In this document: in pieces, positions 55,893 through 64,000 of the stretch
Numbering within the stretch: position 1 is the stretch's first letter
Layout of the letters: each line of letters begins with the position of its first letter
Source: Seiridium cupressi
Lineage: Eukaryota; Ascomycota; Sordariomycetes; Amphisphaeriales; Sporocadaceae
NCBI GenBank assembly: GCA_036674765.1
Contig: JARVKI010000132.1
Span: 28,357-92,356 of the forward strand
DNA: 64,000 bases
Reading direction: 5' to 3'
The notes under the pieces: generated by a model
Databases searched by the model: none
What the model saw: the letters and a program-made list of their open reading frames with translations, nothing else
Told to the model about the DNA's origin: nothing
Made by a program: the position numbers and the translations under genes

Positions 55893-58800
55893 CTACTCCT
55901 TTGCGTTCAAAGTCTTCTCGAGGTCCTCGAACTCACCGCTATGCTTCATCATATCGTAGAACTGTCCCTGTGCTTCGTAGAGCTCTTTTGGAGACCCGGT
56001 CCTGAGTGAAAATTAGTATCAATCTCATTCAAATACAAACTCAGGTATCAGATCGGTGCAACTTACTCGATAACGCTGCCAGCACTCAAGACCACAACCT
56101 TGTCATAGTCGATGATGGTCTTCAAACGATGAGCAATTGTGACCAATGTTCTGTCCCTTCCGTGCTCATTCAACTCCTTTCGCAACACTTCTTGAATTCC
56201 TTGATCTGTCTCGTAATCCATGCTTGCCGTTGCCTCGTCGAGAAGCATGAGCTTGCTCTTTCGTACAAGGGCTCGGCAAAGCGACAAGACTTGACGCTGG
56301 CCATGCGAGAAGTTTTCACCCTTGGCTTTGACGGGTGTCGACAGGTTGATCTTCTGAGCGCCTGTATCTGATCCGTTCGACGCCTCGACGCCACTGTCAC
56401 CAGATTCCTGCGAATCGTCTTCCTCCTGGTATTCGAAGGATGCAATGCCACTACAGTACTGGAGTGCTTTGATAACCGTGTCCTTGGGCATTTCCCCTGT
56501 CGGGTCCAGATTGGAAGCCACGTCCCCACTAAAAAGAACAGCTTCCTGCGGAATAATGGTCAACGCCTCACGCAGTCGCTTGCGAGAAAAGCTCATGATA
56601 TCGACGCCATCGAATAGGATCTTTCCGGAGACGATGTTGGTGAATCGGAGCAGAGACAAAACGAGCTATAGAAAAATCGGTATCGTCAGTCAGTCTGTAC
56701 GAGTGGCAATTTTGAGATATATGCAAGAGAACATACCGTGGACTTGCCCGATCCGGTTCTACCGACGACAGCGACTCTCTCGCCAGCAGCGAACTTCAGG
56801 TTGATGTTCTTCAGAATCTCTGGGCCTTCTGCGTCATATTTAATGGTTACGTCTCGGAACTCAACCTCGCCAGTTCTTGGCCAGTCTTCAGGCATCGCTA
56901 ATATGTCGTCGTCGGTATATGTGCCTGACTCTTTGTACTCGCTCGGTTTCTCCTCTGGCTCAACCAGGGCATATTCACGTACTCGGTGGAACTGGAAAAA
57001 ACAGACATCAGACAACGCCCGTTGATCTCATTCTGGTTAGGGTAGTTGGACTTACACTTTGCATCTCTACCTCAAGCTCGTTCATGGTACGTACAAGCAT
57101 GATGATAATTTGACTCAGTGTCTAGGGATATTAGTAGTCAGACTTTAAGATACATATAAGAGGTGCGAAACTTACTGTGGCGTTTGTAAGAGAGAAGCCC
57201 ACGAGACCGGCTGCGACAGTGCCAACCTTCGACAGAGCAATCGCCCCGGCAGCCACGGTAACTAGAGTCGTAGCCATGTCGACCTTCAAAGCTACCCATC
57301 GGTTGCAATTGAACTGCGCTTCCGATGATCTTTCGAATATACGCAGCTTTTCAGCAAGCTGGTCACCAAACACCTTGGGCATATTGGCTCGAGCGCGAAT
57401 AACAGCGATACCTGCTAAGCTGTCCGCAAATTGAGAGAACAGGGGCGATTGCGAAGACGACACTATGCGCTTGACGGCAACGGCAGTTCTTGTGTACATT
57501 TCGCCAGCAATGACGCCGACGAAACAACAAGCTGCTGCCGGGAGCATAAAGATTGGCATGACGGAACCGACTGCTCCGATTTGAAATATCAGGCGAGTGA
57601 AGGCCTCGAAGCAGAAGCGCAGATACATGGACAGAGACATGTCTATCGAGTTCATGTCTCGCGAGAATCTGTTGACAACTCTGCCAATGGGTGTGGTCTT
57701 GTACCATGATAGCGGGACCGACATGACAGATTCGATGAAGATGTTATGAAGAGTCCTCGCGGCGTACCAGCTACCACTCTCGTAAAACACGAAAGTGAGG
57801 GCAGCTAGGAGGATCTCAGCAAAGCTCCACACTCCATAAATGCCAAGATAGAAGCCGATGTTGCTTGCTTCGCCCTTTCCATACGCGTCGACCCAGACAG
57901 CAATCCACAGTCCAGTGCCAACAGCAGACGCAGTGCCCAGGATGCTCATGAGGCCAGCGCCGACCGCAAGCAGGGGGTTTCCAAAGTAGGCCATATACTT
58001 GAAGACTGTGAATTCATTAGCTCGTACGAAGACGAAGTAGTAATCTCGCAGGGTTGTTACTCACATTGCAGTCGGGCTGTTGGCCCGGTCTTTAGAGCTT
58101 CTTGCGTCACCTCGTCGCGACGCTTGGCCTCAGAAGTCTTCACCACACCGTTCTTTGCATCGCTTGCTTTCCCGTTAGTTGCATCTCCATTAGTTGCCTC
58201 CCCGTTGTTGTGGCCGTTGGTTGCATCTAGTCTTGCTGCTACCTCAACAGTTGCATCAACATTGCCTTCATCGACCAGTTGTTTATCTAACGTAACCGGT
58301 TTTCTGACAACACCAGGATTCCTTTGCAAATCTTTGACGGTACCGTTCTCAAGGCTGATAGAAAGATCTGCCTGCGGCGCAATCCATGGAAGCTGAGTCA
58401 CCAGAACGATAGTCCTCCCCTTCAACATGTCGCCGCAGAAGCAGTCCTCCCAGACTGTGGATGCGGTTTTGGCGTCAAGCGCCGAGAAGATATCATCAAG
58501 CAGTAGGACCGATGCTTTTGAGTACAATGCGCGGGCCAATGCAATTCGTGACTTCTGACCACCAGAGAGAGTTGCTCCGTTCTCTCCAACTTCTGTCTCG
58601 TCCCGTTCTGGGAACTCATTGAAATCAATGGGCAGACCGCAGGCATTAATGACATGGTCGTACCGGACTTGCTCGTACTCGCTATTGAAAAGAATGTTTT
58701 CCTTGATGGTTTCGTTCTGCAGCCATGCACTCTGGGATGCATATGCAATATCCTGTGGGCTCTGGATTGATCCTTGTTCGACCAGGGTTTCGCCAAGGAT

Positions 58801-60977
58801 CGCCATGAGCATGGTACTCTTACCACTGCCTGAAGGTCCAGCTATGACATTGAGGCCCCCTTCAACAAAGTCGATAGAAATGTCTTTCAGTGCAAACGTG
58901 GCCTTCTTGTGGCGCCGCGCGGTCGCATTTTCGATGCGGAGCGGTCCTACCTCATGGCGTGTGAGAGGCAGCACGTTGTTGAAATAACGGTCCAGGCGCT
59001 TTACCGATACACCGGCAGAAGTAATACCCCTGGACATGCCCGTCATCATAGCAAGGTTTCGGCGTATTGTTCTGATTAAAGTGATAGCTGTGAAGGCAAC
59101 ATCCGCCGTAAGCGGCTGCTGACGGACAGCTACGTGGAAACTGAAGATGACCAACAGAGCGACGATCGGGATCGCCTCAGTGAACTCGCCGAGAAGCATG
59201 AACCTGTGGCAACATGTCAGTAAATAGAATAGATGTTGGCAATAAATTTGAGATCCACGTACATGATATTGATCCTCCAAATCTTCCTCTGTTCGCCAAG
59301 TCGGATTTCCTTGACTTTGTTAATGATGGCATTTTCCCAGGCAAAGTACTTGATCGCTCTAATGGAAGCTAGATACTCAGAGATTACCGAGATTCTTGAG
59401 TCTTGAATCTTCCTGATATCACGTTGCAGATGCACCATTCTCTGTGCAATAAATACGCCAATGGGCGACATGGTCAGCATTATACCTACACCCACGGCGG
59501 CTGGCCAGTCGAGCATCCTATACAGTCCAATAAAAGCAATGATCGTACCGGGCGGAAGACCCGCTGCGACAAGTATAATATCTCGACCATTTGTGATAGC
59601 ATCAATATCTGCACTCATCAAGTTGGCCAGCCTGCCAGTGGACGTAGTATTTTGTGCTTTCTTTTCGCCCTCTTTTGGCTTTTCGGTGGACGACACATCC
59701 TGGAAAGCTTCATCGTCCAACTCCATCGAGTTCATTGCCTTGTAGTAGAGTTCTTGGGTCAAGGCAGCTTTGACACGAACGACAAGCCGCGTTGACGTGA
59801 AACTTGGGAAAATGGTTAGACTAGCAAGAAGGCAAGATTGGACGGCCTTGACTCACATGTACTGTTGGAAGGAGACTGAGCGAGAAAGGGGACCGATAAA
59901 TAGAAGTATCAGCCAGACCCAAGGTCGAATCACTGCTTCCTCCGGAGCGTGGAGGTACCCGAGCAACTTGTACAGCGCGAAGGGGGCGATCAGTTCTACC
60001 ACGAAGGTTGAAGCGGCCCATACTGACATAGTTAACAGCTCTTTGGGGAGGAACCTCAACAGTGTCCATATGGTAGACTGGTTTTTTCTCCGGGCCTCCT
60101 GAATCCGTTTTAGTAACAACAAGGGCTCGTCGTACCAAGGCAGCTGAGGCAATTCTTCTGTTGTCATCTGGCGGCGTACGCCGCGGAACATGAGAGGTGT
60201 CAACCATTCGTATGTCACATAGTACTCAAGCCAGCTGCAGGTTTCCTCTGGCGAGGGTTCCTGCGAAACGCTTTCGGGAAGGTCTAGGTCTAGGGATGGC
60301 GGTACCCATTCTCTGCGAGTAATAAAGGCAACGAAGACAGCTGCAGTGTGGGTCGCGATACTGGCAATCAGCATCGGGTCGACCGAGGGGTGCCATTCCG
60401 TATCAATCGTTGGGAGCAATTCACCGACAACGATAATGACCCAACCACAGAAGATGGTGAGATTCACTTGGTGAAGGGCAACATGTCTCCATTCAATGTC
60501 ATTTGCCAGTCTCAGCAAGCCCAGGAGGAAGACATAAGCTAAAATGGCGACATTGGCCCATTTCCCGCCTTGTCGCACGGCAGCAACGATCATAAAAGCC
60601 AGCGCAGATGCACGCAAGATTTGAGCGCCGAGCTCGAATGGCAGGGAGAACGTTGAGGCATTGCCCTCGGGCCGCGTAACCTTTGAGTATGAGCGAAGCA
60701 CCAGATGTCTGGTAACTAGCAATGCCGAAAAGACAGTGATGGTTATTTGGAGGTAACCAGTCTTGGCGAACCCTGATAATTGACGAATCCAAGGGAGTCC
60801 GGCGTGGCTTGAGTAAGAATGCCCGTTAGAGAACTCTATTCAGTATCGAGGCAAAGGGGCGGGGGCAAAGACTTACTGCTCTTGTGTCCCATACTCACTA
60901 TTGGTGAAAAGCTGATTGGCAACTTGCGAGTGGAACTTGGAATCCCAAGCACCACCCCCAAGCGATAGGTACTCCAT
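55893..60977 (-). CDS. ABCC-type full-length ABC transporter with TMD0
   Basis: This is an ATP-driven exporter of the multidrug-resistance-associated (ABCC) class, probably vacuolar or plasma membrane, moving conjugates or drugs. Nine exons join in frame: 60977-60877, 60807-59857, 59802-59263, 59203-58065, 58005-57176, 57121-57056, 56991-56737, 56665-56067 and 56001-55893, giving 1529 residues. The order is TMD0 (about five helices), linker, TMD1 (FTSTRLVVRVKAALTQELYY), NBD1, TMD2 (FKYMAYFGNPLLAVGAGLMS) and NBD2. NBD1 has Walker A GPSGSGKST, signature LSGGQ and Walker B VLLLDD, with Asp in place of the catalytic Glu, as usual for ABCC. NBD2 has Walker A GRTGSGKST, an atypical signature FSHGQRQ and LMLLDEATASMD. 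The smallest exon is 66 nt. A Thr/Asn/Ala-rich linker with ATNG repeats follows NBD1. The substrate is unknown. Confidence 0.96.
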
Positions 60978-63900
60978 GGTGGCTGATGAACACAGCTACA
61001 CAGTTTCTAGGTCGGATACAAACGAAGGACGGGATTTACGTGTAGGTTGTTGACGGCTTTTTAAGATGGCTAAAAACAGTCAACGCCCTGGGTTTGTCAG
61101 CTCACGCCTCGCCCCTCAGTCTCTTCAACGGCCTAGCCCGTGGGAATGAGGCTAGAGTAGGGGTTCTTTGCTATGACTGATGAATTGAAGACAGTGCCAA
61201 AGTAAGATATTCAAGATTGCCAAGATTTCATGGACAATTGGTAAAGAGAAGGGCAGGCAGTTGATGCCTGGCGTCTGTTGTCGCAAAGTTCCTAGACTAG
61301 CACTAGCTGCCTAGTCCCAGTGCTAATCCCTACGCAGGGTGCTGACCTCAGGTCGGGACTGGGGGGCCACCCTGCAAATAGGACCTTGCTCGTTTACCTA
61401 GGCTGAAGTCTTGCGACAGTCTCCGCTGTATGTGCACCGAAGCGAGGCCCCCAAGGCTGCCGAGTGGCATCCTGGGCTTACAAATCGCGCATGATCCTCC
61501 CTCCCAAAATCTTGCCTGCCCGGGCCCGGCACAGCAGCGCCGGCGTCTACAGACCCTAGGACGGCAGGACCGGCTAATGGCCATCCTGAACAGGCAGGTA
61601 CGACTGCCGATAAACACGCGCTCCGGGATTCATCTGCGATGCATGTCGCCTGTAGTCTGCGGCAAAGGAGATCTCGGGGCATCCAAATGTCTCGATCTAG
61701 GGGTCCTGTTCAGAACATAAAACCATCGGGTCCGTCTTTCATTTGAATCTCAAAGTTGCTCCGCTGCTGACTCCCGTTGGTGACTCTTCTCTGACGCTGG
61801 CCCCTTTGGGTGGGCTCCGCTATGGCCCTTGCTGATAATGCCACCGAGCGGCGCAGACTGATTAGCTGCAATGGATTGACCAAACCCATGACTAGAACAA
61901 ATCGACAAGGGTCATGTCGTATATCGGGTCAGAAATGAGATAGAAACAGGACGAGGAAGAATGAGTCACCACCATGAGGCTTTACGGTTTGCGCAGAAGC
62001 AACTTCATCTAGAGTGCGGCGAGCCCATGACAGATGCTCTCAATGGGTTGCGATTATATTTGACCTGATCATGGTGAAGCAACCCGAAGTCAACAAAGTA
62101 AAATACCAGATCTAACAGCACTGGTGATGACCAGGTATAAAATCCGTCGAGACGATCCGTCTGACATGCTTTCTTCCCCGCGTTCTGATAGACGAGAAAC
62201 TGTGTCAAGGCCTTTCGGTCATTGGCTAGGAAGCAGCCTGGTGATCATTTTACTAGGATGTACACACGAGCTCCAATTCCTGGGTAGGACTCGACATCAG
62301 ATCTTAGATAGTGGCGGCCAAATCTAGTGGGCAGTCGGATAATACGGATCACTTTTCTCCGAGACGTTCTTTTATATAAGCAATTGTCTATTGAGGAGTC
62401 ACTATAGACTTATGGAAATCCTAATTACGATAGTTCAAACATATACTAGTCACCTCCAACACCAGGTATCACCTACAACTTCTGATGGTATAGGCCACAT
62501 CTCAGTACTGCCTCTTCTTGGTGGACTCGGAGGGCATCTGGCTGCGATGTGGGTGAAGTGATATGAATGGCTCCTAATTTTGCTGCATGTTGTGCTTCTA
62601 AGCCGAGCCAGCCTTCATTTGGACAAGTATGAGGGCAGCCATATTGCCACAAGCAATGCATACGGACCAGAAACCCCCATCTTACGATTCGCTTCATCGT
62701 GCTTGTTTTGACACGAGTATAACCTCTCACCAACTAGAGTCGTCGGTCAACACGCTCGATCCTTGGATCATGTTCCTGACGAGGCCATCTTATGCAAGGA
62801 ACTCGGTGCTGGCTACTGAGATACATTAAAGGTGATGGTGACAAGGCTTACAATGGGTAGTCAGGATGTATAGCGTGCTATCGTCATTCAGTAAAGGTTA
62901 AGACTGGGCCAAAGGCCATAAAATTAAAACCAAAGCACTAAGGGGCTATGTGTCGACGCTTATCCTCACGACGCGTCATCGACCGTGTACTCTGTGTATA
63001 AAAGCATTATCGGATACACATAATCCAGCTCTTCAAAGACTGGCCTCAATTGAACCTAGCTCAAAGCACGGGAAAGCCCACATTGAAATAGAATCTTTTT
63101 GGGAATCCCCAAAATGAAAAATGCTGTCAAGTTTTCTTGACAAACACACATGCATTCTAATCATTTGACTCTATTAAATTGTTCAACTATACAAGACTCC
63201 TGCTCATATCCGTTCCGGGACGAAGGTGGCAGCAGACTATATCTATGAACATTATAGAAAATATTATAAATAGTCTCGAGCGAGTCGCCGTCGAAAATTA
63301 CTAATGACCTTCTTGATATAGATATGCAGATTACAGTTTGATACGGTACTTTTTGGTCGATAACAACTATGTCTTTACTTGTAGCATATAATATACCAGA
63401 CATAAGGCAACTAATCGTGTTAAGATGGACGCAGGCTATAAAAGATCGATCGAGTGATTGATTGAGTATCAGAAGGTAAGTAGAGGTAGACAGGAAATTA
63501 ATCCATATATATGCTACTAGAGGTGACTGGGAAACCCGAAATATAGAGACTTGTACTTCTTATTTCCTATGGCTGATATGACCCCCAAAGCGAGATGCAA
63601 ACTGTTCTCGCTTACGATTGTTAAAGCTTTATTTATGTTAATTTGATATCGCCGACTTTTATCACTTCTATAAGAGATTAGAGTTCCAATGGTAGTAAGT
63701 GTCCTGAATCTCACCTCACCTAATATTTCTAGTATTCGGACATGACTGGAATACGATAGTTCATGCACACTCGACAGGGATTGTTTGCAGGAACCCGGGA
63801 GAGGATGCCATAGAGAAAGATTAGTATAAAAATGTTTCGCCCTACCATCTGATACCTCACCAACTCTGCCACAGGAATCGGGGCGGGGTGGGGGGGGGGG

Positions 63901-64000
63901 GGGGGGGGGGTGGGGGTTGAAAACTGGCCCGAAGAGGCCAACAATGCACGATTAGAAGGGGGGGCGGGTGTCACAAAAACAGAGCAACAGAGCAGCCAAA
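60978..64000. other. Right-end intergenic region with ABC transporter promoter
   Basis: The first several hundred bases (about 60978-61700) are the likely promoter and leader of the ABC transporter. From about 62 kb to the edge no gene was recognised; 63.0-63.8 kb is AT-rich. Frames such as 63161-63403 and 63517-63768 on the minus strand have no motifs. A G-homopolymer lies near the right edge (listed separately). Confidence 0.45.
63880..63916 (+). repeat. G-rich tract with 21-G run
   Basis: After cggggcggggt, an unbroken run of 21 G lies at 63890-63910, followed by a T and five more G. It could form a G-quadruplex. Length may be inaccurate because polymerases and sequencers slip on such runs. 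Confidence 0.95.

Noticed and set aside
63000..63850. AT-rich right end as a transposon relic
   Set aside because: No terminal repeats, integrase or reverse-transcriptase motifs could be read in any frame.

Overview
This window is nuclear DNA of a filamentous ascomycete (Pezizomycotina; a sordariomycete- or leotiomycete-like fungus fits best, inferred). The evidence is short GT-AG introns (about 48-150 nt) with CTRAY or TACTAAC branch sites, loosely packed genes on both strands, and fungus-specific families: a SreA-type two-finger GATA repressor, a VIP1/Asp1 kinase with a long N-terminus, and an ABCC transporter with TMD0. No rRNA, convincing tRNA, CRISPR array, prophage or intact transposon was seen. 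Most exon structures below were worked out by hand from splice sites and reading-frame continuity. Family names come from recognised motifs, not from a database search.

Layout, left to right: TYW1 wybutosine enzyme (minus, 0.5-2.9 kb); a gene-poor stretch with a decayed J-domain gene (4.5-5.0 kb); the PP2A catalytic subunit (plus, 6.5-7.9 kb, six exons); an orphan seven-helix membrane protein (minus, 8.5-10.3 kb); a broken cytochrome P450 (plus, about 12.5-13.6 kb); a TVP15/COPI-associated Golgi protein (plus, 13.9-14.7 kb); the SreA-type iron-responsive GATA repressor (minus, 15.6-17.4 kb); a 2.7 kb intergenic block; an unrecognised protein with Gly/Ser/Thr repeats (minus, 20.0-21.7 kb); a gap with coding-like debris (22.9-24.0 kb); a SAP-domain, Acinus-like RNA-binding protein (plus, 25.1-27.0 kb); a four-helix membrane protein (minus, 27.5-28.5 kb); a Rab-like GTPase with an unusual insertion (plus, 30.3-31.3 kb); an MFS transporter (minus, 32.1-34.0 kb); the WD40 ribosome-biogenesis factor UTP21 (minus, 34.6-37.9 kb) divergent from the inositol pyrophosphate kinase VIP1 (plus, 39.2-44.2 kb); a 7.6 kb gap with a long pyrimidine tract; a 54-residue protein with three CxxC motifs (plus, 51.8 kb); a MOSC-domain protein (minus, 54.2-55.4 kb); an ABCC transporter in nine exons (minus, 55.9-61.0 kb); and a gene-free right end with a 21-G run.

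The genes do not form an obvious pathway cluster. Most are housekeeping: tRNA modification, phosphatase signalling, Golgi and vesicle traffic, small-subunit processome, inositol pyrophosphates. They are mixed with transport genes (MFS, ABCC) and an iron regulator. The least ordinary items are the tiny three-CxxC protein, the unrecognised low-complexity protein, the Rab-like GTPase with insertion and altered guanine-specificity motif, and the decayed J-domain and P450 genes. I found no clear evidence of a new multi-gene system.
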